33,763 nucleotides of DNA. It comes from Rhodospirillaceae bacterium (GTDB taxonomy: Bacteria; Pseudomonadota; Alphaproteobacteria; MPNO01; UBA2964). How positions within the stretch are numbered: position 1 is the stretch's first letter; each line of letters starts with the position of its first letter. The position numbers and the translations under genes were made by a program. Shown here in pieces: positions 16,145 to 23,869 of this stretch. The DNA lies in contig JABJKO010000108.1 in assembly GCA_018660305.1 (NCBI GenBank), positions 1 through 33,763 of the forward strand, written 5' to 3'. Under the pieces are notes generated by a model that saw nothing but the letters and a program-made list of their open reading frames with translations, did no database searches and was not told the DNA's origin.

Positions 16145-17059
16145 ATGTCAAAATTCACCATCCAGCCGCACGGCCGGCTTAACGACTGGGTCGCCGAGGA
16201 ATTGGGTTACTTCAAGGACGAAGGCCTCGATTATTTCCTCAATGTGGACGCCAGCTACAAATCCGTGCCGCAACTGGCCGAGGCGCTGGAGACGGGCGCG
16301 CCCATCAAGGACAATCTGTTCGGCGCATTTGAGCGCTACGCCGAAGGCCACGGCCGCAAGGGCGGACGCGAGGACGCCGGCGATGTGAGCTGTGCCTGCC
16401 ACTGGACGGTCAACCAATCGGCCAAGCTTCAGGACGGCATCATGTACGGCAGGGCCTACAGCGTCTGCGAGGCCGCCATCGTGGTGCCCGGCGATTCCCC
16501 TGTCATGGACCCGCGGGATCTCGCCGGTGTCGAGGTGGCCGTGGGTTATCACTCGGGCAGTCACTATTCGGCGCTACAGGCGCTGGAAGTGTTTCTCGAA
16601 CCGGAGGATATCGCCCTCAAATTCGTCGGCACGTCGTGGTCCCGTGTGGATGCGGCCTATGCCGGCAAGCTTCCCGCGGTGAATGTCTGGGGCGCGCAGC
16701 TTTACCTGCTGGAACAATTGGGCTTCAGGCGCATCGTCTCCACCACCTTCATGATGGGTTACATGTTCCCGGTGGATGCCAATGCCGACGATGTGGAAAA
16801 ATACATGCGGGCGCTGATCCGCGCCCAAGCCGACATCGACGCGACACCGGAGAAATTCAAGCACTACTTCCTCAACGAAATTCCCGACCGCTATTGTGAC
16901 AAGGTGGATGTCCGGCGGTTCGGGCCCGGCGAACGGGTTGTCCCGCAGCCCTATACGGAAGCCATGTTCGAACAAACCCAGGCCTGGATGCACGAACGCA
17001 ATTTGTTCGAGGTGGGTGCCGAGGACGGGGTTTCATACGCGGAAGCGGTTCTTAGCTGA
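16145..17059 (+). CDS. NMT1/THI5-like periplasmic-binding-fold protein without signal peptide
   Basis: A 304-residue protein of the SsuA/THI5 type-2 binding fold. The start is typical (RLNDWVAEELGYFKDEGLDY, 11-30), and MDPRDLAGVEVAVGYHSGSH (121-140) is the usual central segment. There is no signal peptide and no ABC permease or ATPase gene nearby, so a transport role is doubtful. It carries C83-x-C85-H86 in DVSCACHWTVN. Two enzyme groups share this fold in the cytosol: 4,5-dihydroxyphthalate decarboxylases, which act after Rieske oxygenases, and Thi5 pyrimidine synthases. The position after Rieske subunits makes a decarboxylase or other enzyme of the same pathway an attractive but unproven idea. 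It starts 21 bases after the beta subunit gene. Confidence 0.8.
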   Translation: MSKFTIQPHGRLNDWVAEELGYFKDEGLDYFLNVDASYKSVPQLAEALETGAPIKDNLFGAFERYAEGHGRKGGREDAGDVSCACHWTVNQSAKLQDGIMYGRAYSVCEAAIVVPGDSPVMDPRDLAGVEVAVGYHSGSHYSALQALEVFLEPEDIALKFVGTSWSRVDAAYAGKLPAVNVWGAQLYLLEQLGFRRIVSTTFMMGYMFPVDANADDVEKYMRALIRAQADIDATPEKFKHYFLNEIPDRYCDKVDVRRFGPGERVVPQPYTEAMFEQTQAWMHERNLFEVGAEDGVSYAEAVLS

Positions 17060-17182
17060 TACCAGCCCGCGCTGCTTGCTGCCATGGTCGGCGTGCCTAA
17101 TTAGCTGGCCAACTTGCGCTTCCTGCTTTGTTGGATACAGTGAATGTGACAACAAACGTGCCAGCAATCATGGGAGGGGAAA

Positions 17183-17638
17183 ATGACTTTGACGGATCGC
17201 CGTACAGGCATCTTTGTTCTGGTTAGCTTCATAGCGCTTTCATATTCGTCCGTTGCATACAGCGCCAAGGAGTGCCGCATTCAATACGGGTATAATACGG
17301 GCAATACGCTGAATGGTACTTTCAAGAACAAGTCCAAGAAAATCTATCTGAACAAGGGCCAGACGAAGACAATCAACAAGAACCGGCTGAATTATGTGAA
17401 GAACCTCAAAACACGTAACGTAAAATTCTATTTAAAGAACGCTACAAATGTCGTGCTCGCGAAAAACAAACGCAATCCATCGGGTGGCTACTATGGGGGG
17501 GCAACCGTGAAGCTGAAAAAGGTGAAATGTCTGAAGAATTACACCAATTGCAACTTCATGTTCCCGGATGTTAACAAGGTACCAGCGCCACCACTTCCAC
17601 CTGTCCCGGTTCCCTTCCCAGCAATCCAGTGCCAGTGA
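17183..17638 (+). CDS. Secreted lysine-rich orphan protein
   Basis: A 151-residue protein of unknown family. It has a clear signal peptide: basic start, hydrophobic core IFVLVSFIALSY, and likely cleavage after AYS (residue 27) or the next alanine. The mature part is strongly basic (about 20 lysines) and asparagine-rich, with four cysteines (31, 116, 123, 150) that could form two disulfides, and it ends in a proline-rich tail (PAPPLPPVPVPFP). A strong GGGAGGGG ribosome site precedes the ATG. The coding sequence is visibly richer in A and T than its neighbours and uses AAG/AAC/AAT codons heavily, which suggests a foreign origin or a special product. A cationic cell-surface or antimicrobial-like protein is possible but is only a guess. 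Confidence 0.72.
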   Translation: MTLTDRRTGIFVLVSFIALSYSSVAYSAKECRIQYGYNTGNTLNGTFKNKSKKIYLNKGQTKTINKNRLNYVKNLKTRNVKFYLKNATNVVLAKNKRNPSGGYYGGATVKLKKVKCLKNYTNCNFMFPDVNKVPAPPLPPVPVPFPAIQCQ

Positions 17639-17766
17639 GGCTTTAAAGACACCTGATTGATCCGGTGGGTAAGTATGGCGAGACGAAGACGGGCTGCCTG
17701 ATATTTCTCAGGGCATCCTGTTCAATTGGGCCGGCCTATCCACCGTACGCTCAAGACAAATTGGTT

Positions 17767-18612
17767 CTAACGGGCGGCGGATCTGTCCTGATCTGATTTG
17801 AACAGTTCATCGAGGCACCAGCGCGCGACCTCGCTGCCGGTGGCGAACCACACGCCCTCGACACTCTTCATATGCTGGATGATGCCACGCAAGGTGTGCG
17901 CCCTGCCCGGCCGCCCGGAAATATAGGGGTGGAACTGAAACGGACAGTAGGTCGGCTCACGGTTTGATTCCGCATAGAGCTCATCGAACATGCCTTTCCA
18001 GACCACCAGCGTATCGTCCGGGTTTCCGTGATCGCCATTGTATGTCCGGCCATCGCCGAAAGGCTGTCGCGGCAGCTCGACGAGGACCCGGCCATTGTCT
18101 TCCCACAGAAAAGGAAGGTCGTATGAAAAGGAATTGCTGTTCCACAGATATCCCTTCTCCATGAGCAGCGACAGGCTGTTGGGGCTCTGGGTACAGGAGC
18201 GCCACCCCGCCGGTTCTCCGCCGGACCTTTCTTTGATCATGCCCGTCGTGCGGCCGATAACATCCTGTTCCTCATCCCGCGACAGATTGCGCGCGACTTC
18301 ATGGTGATATCCGTGTCCCGCCACCTCATGACCGTCGGCGACGATTGCCTTCACCGCGTCGGGATAGCGTTCGGCGATGCCGCCACAGGTCAGGAAGGTG
18401 GCTTTGACATCCTCCTCCTTCAGGATTCTGAGGATCCGCCAGATCGCCGTATTGGGCCCATATTCGGCCTGGGTGTATTTCTCATGATTGATCTTGCCGT
18501 CAGACTCGGGTCTGACGTCCTCGCCGCCCTGGAAATCGAACGTCAGGGTCACCGCGACACAGTTGTTGTCCGGCCAGAAAAAGTTACCGCCATAATGAAA
18601 TTCACTCACCAT
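17767..18612 (-). CDS. Polysaccharide deacetylase-fold amidohydrolase (NodB/PuuE-like)
   Basis: A 281-residue NodB-homology protein. Motif 1 is TFDF with D26, motif 2 is H100-x3-H104 (AGHGYHHE), and R138 in GWRSCTQSPN takes the place of motif 3. The sequence AIWRILRILKEEDVKATFL (57-75) is the core helix and strand. There is no signal peptide. Cytosolic relatives of this type include PuuE allantoinase, so the target may be a small amide rather than a cell-wall glycan. The start at 18612 is fixed by AAGGAGG eight bases upstream; a start seven codons earlier would overlap that site. It is downstream of, and in the same direction as, the DUF2459 gene. Confidence 0.85.
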   Translation of the reverse strand: MVSEFHYGGNFFWPDNNCVAVTLTFDFQGGEDVRPESDGKINHEKYTQAEYGPNTAIWRILRILKEEDVKATFLTCGGIAERYPDAVKAIVADGHEVAGHGYHHEVARNLSRDEEQDVIGRTTGMIKERSGGEPAGWRSCTQSPNSLSLLMEKGYLWNSNSFSYDLPFLWEDNGRVLVELPRQPFGDGRTYNGDHGNPDDTLVVWKGMFDELYAESNREPTYCPFQFHPYISGRPGRAHTLRGIIQHMKSVEGVWFATGSEVARWCLDELFKSDQDRSAAR

Positions 18613-18682
18613 AACCTTCGCCTCCTTCTGCACCTAAATATGCGATGGGATGCCACAGGCTACGACCAAACAATCCTGCCGT

Positions 18683-19363
18683 CTATTTAAAGCTGTTTGC
18701 GGATAATGGCCGCAAAGAGGCCATCAGCCCTTCCGCACGCACGATGTCATCGGCGTCGATGGGAACACCGGCGGCGGCAAGGCCCCGGGCCGTCCAGCTA
18801 TTGCAGGTATTGAACAGGTGGAACTCGCCCTTGGCGCGGTAGAAATAGCTGTGGGGATCAAGACCGGGCGCCACTGGTTTGCCGGGCCGCCTATCGGCGC
18901 GCGCGAAGGTCCCGTCGAGATAGGCGATGAGATTCCGAAAGCCGGCGTGGGAAATTTTCAGGGCGATCACCTCATCCTTGGGATAGGCTGCTTCGGGATG
19001 GACCCGCAGCCCGGTCACATGCAGGACCGCGGGCGTCGGCAGAAAAGCGGCACTCAGCAAGGTTGTAAAACCAGGGTCACGAGCAGGAAAAAATTCGGCG
19101 TCGCCCCAGCCGAAGCCCAGATAACGCGCCTCTGGAAAGGCGGTGATTTCGGGAAGGCTGTCGGGCGTCAGCTCATTACGGGGCACGAAAATGGCGGAAT
19201 GCCAACCGTTGCTGGCAACAAAAATCGTTTTTGACGGGGCCCCGGGGCGAAGGGGTGGCTCTTTGTCCGCCGCCCGCGCGTTGCCGCCGGCCTGACAGGC
19301 AATGACCAGCACTACGCAAAGCGCCCTCCCCCATTCAAATGCCTGATGGCGAATTCTGTTCAT
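18683..19363 (-). CDS. DUF2459 family exported protein
   Basis: A 226-residue protein that matches the DUF2459 (TIGR02117) pattern: SNGWHSAIFVP early, YLGFGWGDAEFF in the middle, and FHLFNTCNSWTARGLAAAG near the end with the conserved cysteine. The start at ATG 19363 gives a basic N-terminus and a hydrophobic stretch ALCVVLVIACQAGGNARA that looks like a signal peptide, so the protein is probably periplasmic or membrane-attached. The frame continues 20 codons upstream, but those residues break the signal peptide pattern. The family was first noted near urease genes, none of which are present here. Its biochemical function is unknown. Confidence 0.82.
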   Translation of the reverse strand: MNRIRHQAFEWGRALCVVLVIACQAGGNARAADKEPPLRPGAPSKTIFVASNGWHSAIFVPRNELTPDSLPEITAFPEARYLGFGWGDAEFFPARDPGFTTLLSAAFLPTPAVLHVTGLRVHPEAAYPKDEVIALKISHAGFRNLIAYLDGTFARADRRPGKPVAPGLDPHSYFYRAKGEFHLFNTCNSWTARGLAAAGVPIDADDIVRAEGLMASLRPLSANSFK

Positions 19364-19731
19364 AGGCGTGGGCCGAAAATTACAGCGGGAAATCACACAG
19401 GGGGCGTCACATGAACTGTCCACATTTTATCCCCAGAAAATCTCTGATGCGGCACGATTGTCATTGCCCCGATGAAGTGCAGGCCCCACCCTATCACTCT
19501 AGTTGTCCGTATAAATTGCGTCGTCTCTTCATGGATGAAAGGCAGCATTTTGGTAGACAACGGCAAATCCATTCGACCCGAGACAATCCGATCCGCGCGT
19601 ACCGCAAAAGTACAGCCAGCCGCGGCCAATCAAACCGGCGTCCCCTTTTCCAGAGAGTCCCTCCGCCGCCGAACGCACCGGCTCCGCATAAAAACAATTC
19701 TCGATAAAACCGAGCGCGGCCCTAGAGGGCC
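19364..19731. other. Intergenic stretch without a recognisable gene
   Basis: These 368 bases separate the DUF2459 and NIPSNAP genes. Short open frames exist on both strands, but none has a plausible start site or a protein-like composition. A small palindrome GGCCCT-AG-AGGGCC lies at about 19720-19733, at the end of the NIPSNAP gene, and might serve as a weak terminator. The promoter of the DUF2459 gene should lie in the part near 19364-19500; no convincing -35/-10 pair was seen. Confidence 0.5.
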
Positions 19732-20046
19732 CTAATGAGCTGGTGAAAAACCGGCGGGGATCAGAACGCGGTTTTCCTGTTCCACGATGAGAGGCAGCGC
19801 AACATCGAGATAGGCCGGCCAGTCGGGATGGGCCGCCAGGATAGCGCGGCGCTCCAGCCTATCGTCGAGACCGTCATAGCCCCAAATATGCACCACCTTG
19901 TTCAGCCCACCGACATCGGTGTGCCAGAAACCCACCAGGGTCCCCAGCACTTCCTGCTGAACCGGCAGGCCGAGGGTCTCGTAATTCTTCATATATTCGG
20001 CAATCTTGCCTGGCTGAATGGTGTAGATGCGTTCCTCATAGATCAT
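19732..20046 (-). CDS. NIPSNAP family protein (copy 1)
   Basis: A 104-residue ferredoxin-like alpha/beta protein of the NIPSNAP group, with the usual start MIYEERIYTIQPGKIAEYMK and the mid-section VVHIWGYDGLDDRLERRA. Proteins of this size are thought to form dimeric alpha-beta barrels and often lie beside catabolic genes, but no general activity is established. It is a paralog of the 31084-31398 gene: both have the same length and share the pattern ERxYTxxPGKIxEYMKxYE. The two adjacent minus-strand genes are separated from it by gaps of 79 bases or more, so linkage with them is uncertain. Confidence 0.88.
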   Translation of the reverse strand: MIYEERIYTIQPGKIAEYMKNYETLGLPVQQEVLGTLVGFWHTDVGGLNKVVHIWGYDGLDDRLERRAILAAHPDWPAYLDVALPLIVEQENRVLIPAGFSPAH

Positions 20047-20125
20047 GGCAATCTCCCGTCCCCAATAGCGCCGGACCTTATAGGGAAGTGGCGGGGCGGC
20101 GCAAATAGAGACGGACGGAAAGCTG

Positions 20126-20728
20126 TTACAGGGACAATTTTTCGACGGTCACCCGCGCCCTTCCCTCATTGTTCATCGTATAGAAAGACGAACAGTCACT
20201 GGAACAAAACGGCGGAATAGCGTCGTTCACGTACAGATAGAGCGGCCCGCTGGCAGATGCCTTGAGGCGTCTCCCATGGCGAATGGGAAAAGCATCGCCA
20301 TGCTGTCCGATTTTACCCATCACGACGAACCAGCCGTCGGTCAAATGGCGGCGCAGTGGTAACGCGGCAAGCATGACAAACCGCAAATTATCGGTCCAAT
20401 TTTTGAACCCGGCGGGATCCGCTGGAATGGAGGCATCCTTCCAAACGCCCACCGCTTCGACGGAGATTTTATAGCGCTCTCCGGCCTCCAGATGAACGCC
20501 GGAATCGAAACAGGGATTTTGCGTATGGAATTCAATTGTTTTATGGGCGAACAGGCCGACCGGCCGTTCCGCCCCGGCTTTCCGGTCATCCCCACACAAC
20601 CCTTTCACATTGGCCGTCGTTATCATCAGAACCTGACCCAACAGAATATAAAAAAGCGCAAGCAGGAAGAGAATCAACACGGAAAACCAGATCCAGCGGC
20701 TGATGAGATATGAGCATATGGATTTCAT
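20126..20728 (-). CDS. Membrane-anchored protein with PA-IL-like C-terminal segment
   Basis: A 200-residue protein with one N-terminal transmembrane helix (WIWFSVLILFLLALFYILLG, about 12-31) and a soluble part expected in the periplasm. The soluble part has VHLEAGERYKISVEAVGVW and then PLYLYVNDAIPPF with NNEGRARVTVEKL at the end. This pairing of a beta-sandwich start with an xNDxxxxxNxGxxxV ending resembles PA-IL/LecA-like domains, but the match is by eye only. Cysteines include a CSSDC pair near 174-178. Its ATG overlaps the stop of the DUF2235 gene by four bases (ATGA), so the two are made together. A helper or immunity role toward the hydrolase is possible but unproven. Confidence 0.65.
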   Translation of the reverse strand: MKSICSYLISRWIWFSVLILFLLALFYILLGQVLMITTANVKGLCGDDRKAGAERPVGLFAHKTIEFHTQNPCFDSGVHLEAGERYKISVEAVGVWKDASIPADPAGFKNWTDNLRFVMLAALPLRRHLTDGWFVVMGKIGQHGDAFPIRHGRRLKASASGPLYLYVNDAIPPFCSSDCSSFYTMNNEGRARVTVEKLSL

Positions 20729-22308
20729 GACGATGTCCCCTGACCGGCATCCCCGCTGCTCTCACTTTTCAGGCGTTTTATGCCGATTTTCTTCCAGGCT
20801 TTATCCGCGGCATTATCTGTCTTTGATTTGAACCAGCGCCGGCACCCGCCCATAACAGCGAGAATGGTGATAAAGGCCGCGAGAACGGCCCAATTAGCGG
20901 CATAACTGTCGAGCCATCCGTGGGTAAAGTCGGGGAGCACGCCCTTTAAAACCGAAAGCAGACTGGCGCACAGCCCATACCCTCCACAGGGATCGTCACT
21001 CATATTGTCGAGAATAATGCCGCCAAACAGGAAGAGCAGCGTCCACGTTAAAAAGCCAAAATACAGGAGACGTCGCCAACAAATCCAATAACGGGCCTCC
21101 GACAAATCCGGCCCCTGACCAACTTGCTCTTTGCCCGCCGTGGACGCGCCAACGCTTTCAATGTCGGATTTCCATGTGGGCACGAATTCAAATGTGGCGG
21201 GAAACGCGGTCGGCGCATACCCCGTGTATCCCGACTCAATCCGCATCAGGGCGCTTTCATGGATTTTGGGCAAACCGCTAGAATTTTCTTTGCGCCACAG
21301 ATCGGCTATTTCGCGCGGTTTATATCGGTAATAAACAGCGGCACCGCCTCTCGAATCGTATATGCGGCCGTTCCTGTCGGCCTGGGTCTGATATTCCCCG
21401 CCATTTCCTGAATAATTGGCCGTACCAAACGATTTCCATTTGGCGGAATCGAATTGAAGACCGCACTCATGGGCCCGCTTCATCATCCAGTCGAGCGGGA
21501 TAAAGGCCAGCGAATCCTTGGGATAGCCGCCGCCCACATTGGAATGGACGCCGCTAAACCAGACCTGCTCAACCTTTCCCTCAGATAAACCGGCCTCTTT
21601 GCGTACCTGCGCAAACGCGGCCTCATTCCACACCATGGGATGAAAAGTGTGGCGTTCGTCGTCGATCGAAATAGCGTGATAGGCATTCTCGATTGAAGCG
21701 TTAAGTTCCGCTTCGTGAGGTCCCCGCCAAATTGTCGCAACCTTATAGATAATTGCGCGCAGTTCATCGATGGGCACCCCAACCGCATCGACCGTGTCCC
21801 ATACGCCCACAAATTTTATTTTTCGGCCATTGTGGAAGCGATATAATTCCACCAGCTCTTCTATTTTTTTTCGACTCTTTGCCTCATTTTTTTTCACTCT
21901 CCGATAGGCGGTATACGCCAACTCGACCGCTTTATTGATTTCGTCGTCGGATTGGAATTGGCTGCCATCGAGAATGCCGATATCGTCGATCATCCCGGCG
22001 AGCGACCGCACGGTGAAAGCGCCGCGGCTGAAGCCGAACAGGTAGATCTGATCATCCGCATCGTAGCTGCGGACCAGTGCGGCGTACAGCAGCCGGATGT
22101 CTTCGCTCAACCCCCAGCCGAAGGCGCCGCCAATCCCCCGCATGTATTTATTTTTTTCGGTGCCCACGCCATCGACGTGAAAAGCGACCTGTTCGTCGCC
22201 GGCCTTATGACGGTCGACTGCCTTGAAGACACGCCAGACGTTGGATACGAACCCTTGGCCACCGGCCTGACCGGTGCCGTCCGAACAAAGCACGATATTT
22301 TTTGACAT
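20725..22308 (-). CDS. DUF2235 alpha/beta hydrolase with C-terminal membrane segments (Tle1-like)
   Basis: A 527-residue protein. It begins KNIVLCSDGTGQ, the classic DUF2235 start, and has the nucleophile motif GFSRG with S94, GVWDTVDAVG with D171, and FSGVHSNVGGGYP with H255, giving a full lipase-type triad. The region 405-490 holds two hydrophobic helices, around 414-433 and 472-488, so the C-terminus is likely membrane-bound. The same domain occurs in Tle1-type phospholipase effectors of type VI secretion, but no secretion genes are visible, so a housekeeping lipid hydrolase is equally possible. Its start has a GGGGAGGG site upstream. A candidate promoter on this strand lies at 22402-22429. 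Confidence 0.85.
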   Translation of the reverse strand: MSKNIVLCSDGTGQAGGQGFVSNVWRVFKAVDRHKAGDEQVAFHVDGVGTEKNKYMRGIGGAFGWGLSEDIRLLYAALVRSYDADDQIYLFGFSRGAFTVRSLAGMIDDIGILDGSQFQSDDEINKAVELAYTAYRRVKKNEAKSRKKIEELVELYRFHNGRKIKFVGVWDTVDAVGVPIDELRAIIYKVATIWRGPHEAELNASIENAYHAISIDDERHTFHPMVWNEAAFAQVRKEAGLSEGKVEQVWFSGVHSNVGGGYPKDSLAFIPLDWMMKRAHECGLQFDSAKWKSFGTANYSGNGGEYQTQADRNGRIYDSRGGAAVYYRYKPREIADLWRKENSSGLPKIHESALMRIESGYTGYAPTAFPATFEFVPTWKSDIESVGASTAGKEQVGQGPDLSEARYWICWRRLLYFGFLTWTLLFLFGGIILDNMSDDPCGGYGLCASLLSVLKGVLPDFTHGWLDSYAANWAVLAAFITILAVMGGCRRWFKSKTDNAADKAWKKIGIKRLKSESSGDAGQGTSS

Positions 22309-22401
22309 GGATTGCGCCCTCCCCTGGCCGAATTAAAGAGCCACCATACCTTTTACCACTTTAACTCATGCGGCGGCGTCCCTGAAATAATTCAATTAAA
22401 A

Positions 22402-22429
22402 AGAGTAAGCATATTATTTTGATCGTCAA
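22402..22429 (-). promoter_or_regulatory. Candidate promoter for the DUF2235 gene pair
   Basis: On the minus strand TTGACG (22429-22424) is followed after 16 bases by TACTCT (22407-22402). The -35 is a near-consensus sigma-70 match; the -10 keeps only its first, second and last bases. It lies in an AT-rich patch about 95 bases upstream of the DUF2235 start codon, with no other gene in between. Confidence 0.35.
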
Positions 22430-22554
22430 GACGTTGCATACGGGAACAAGAGTTGCATCTTCAATGTTGATTCCCGAATAAGCGTCCGCCGGCATGCTGG
22501 CGATCCGTCGCCGGAAGATGATACTGTGCCGTCGCCCACCTAGAGGACCACACC

Positions 22555-23802
22555 TTGGCAATTGCAAGAGATCGAACAGACGGGCCGGCAAGTCCCGTCG
22601 ACGGACGCTATGCATGCTTCCGGCTCGCCCTGTCGGTGCTGCTGGGGACCATCGGCAGCATCGGTATGTGGGCGGTTGTGGTCATTCTTCCCGCCGTGCA
22701 GGCTGAATTCGGCGTCGACAGGGCCGGCGCGTCCGTGCCTTTCACCTTCATGATGTTCGGTTTCGCGTTCGGCAATCTGGTCGGTGGGCGCTATGTGGAC
22801 CGGCTCGGTATTGTGCCGCCGGTCATCGCCGCCGCCCTGGCGCTGGGGTTGGGTTTCACGTTGGCCGCTCAGGCAGACTCTATCTGGCTGTTTTCCACGA
22901 TCCACGGTGTGCTGATCGGGGTCGGTACGGCGATCTGCTTTGGTCCGCTGCTCGCCAATATCTCTCACTGGTTCGAACGCCGCCGCGGCATCGCCGTGGC
23001 CGCCGTCGCTAGCGGAAACTACATCGCCGGCGCCATCTGGCCCACCATCCTGCAGGGTTTTGTGGAGAGCGACGGTTGGCGGGTCACCTATACAGGCATG
23101 GGGATCATGTGCGTTGTGACCATGGTGCCGCTCGCGCTATTGCTACGCCGCAAGGCGCCCAGCGAAATTGAAGCGGCGGAAAATAACGGGGTGCATTCCA
23201 TCCCGCCGAGCCACATCATCGATTTATCGCCGCGCGCCCTGCGGCTCCTGCTCGCCATTGCCGGAATCGCCTGTTGCGTCGCCATGTCCATGCCACAGGT
23301 CCACATCGTTGCCTATTGCGCCGATCTCGGCTATGGCGTCGCGCGGGGCGCCGAGATGTTGTCGCTGATGCTGTTTGCCGGCATCTTCAGCTGTCTAGCC
23401 TCCGGTTTCCTGGCGGACTATATCGGTGGCGTCCGCACCCTCCTGCTGGGGTCATTCCTTCAGCTTTTGGCCCTCCTGTTCTACCTTCCCTATGACGGGC
23501 TGATGTCGCTCTATGTCATCTCCTTCATGTTCGGTCTTGCCCAGGGTGGAATTATTCCCAGCTATGCCATCATCATCCGCCAATATCTGCCCGCCCGCGA
23601 AGCCGGCCGCTCCATCGGACTGGTCATCATGGCGACCATTCTGGGCATGGCGCTGGGCGGCTGGCTGTCCGGCTGGATTTACGATGTAACCGGCGCCTAC
23701 CGGGTGGCCTTTATCAACGGCATCGGCTGGAATGTTCTCAATCTGGGCGTTATTGCGCTGATCCTGTGGCGAACAGTACGTTTCAGGACGATCACGGCGT
23801 AA
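22555..23802 (+). CDS. MFS transporter (monocarboxylate/oxalate-formate type)
   Basis: A 415-residue major facilitator with about twelve hydrophobic segments. FGNLVGGRYVDRLG lies between helices 2 and 3 as in the MFS loop motif, and WFERRRGIAVAAVASG is the typical loop before helix 5 of OFA/MCT-like carriers. The second half repeats the pattern (SGFLADYIGG). The likely start is TTG 22555, with AGAGGA seven bases upstream. It should move an organic acid across the inner membrane. The next gene, 67 bases on, encodes a 2-oxoglutarate dioxygenase, which suggests that import and oxidation of one substrate are paired. Confidence 0.87.
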   Translation: MAIARDRTDGPASPVDGRYACFRLALSVLLGTIGSIGMWAVVVILPAVQAEFGVDRAGASVPFTFMMFGFAFGNLVGGRYVDRLGIVPPVIAAALALGLGFTLAAQADSIWLFSTIHGVLIGVGTAICFGPLLANISHWFERRRGIAVAAVASGNYIAGAIWPTILQGFVESDGWRVTYTGMGIMCVVTMVPLALLLRRKAPSEIEAAENNGVHSIPPSHIIDLSPRALRLLLAIAGIACCVAMSMPQVHIVAYCADLGYGVARGAEMLSLMLFAGIFSCLASGFLADYIGGVRTLLLGSFLQLLALLFYLPYDGLMSLYVISFMFGLAQGGIIPSYAIIIRQYLPAREAGRSIGLVIMATILGMALGGWLSGWIYDVTGAYRVAFINGIGWNVLNLGVIALILWRTVRFRTITA

Positions 23803-23869
23803 AAAAACAGTCGCCCCGAACCGCTGTGACCGATACCCTGATGACAAAGGCGATCCGGAGGAGTCTGTC

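Noticed and set aside
19411..19707. Short open frames in the gap between DUF2459 and NIPSNAP
   Set aside because: No plausible start, no conserved-looking motif, and overlapping frames on both strands of similar quality.
20725..22308. Calling the DUF2235 protein a type VI effector outright
   Set aside because: No VgrG, Hcp, PAAR or adaptor gene is present and the C-terminal membrane helices also fit a resident membrane lipase, so only the family is assigned.
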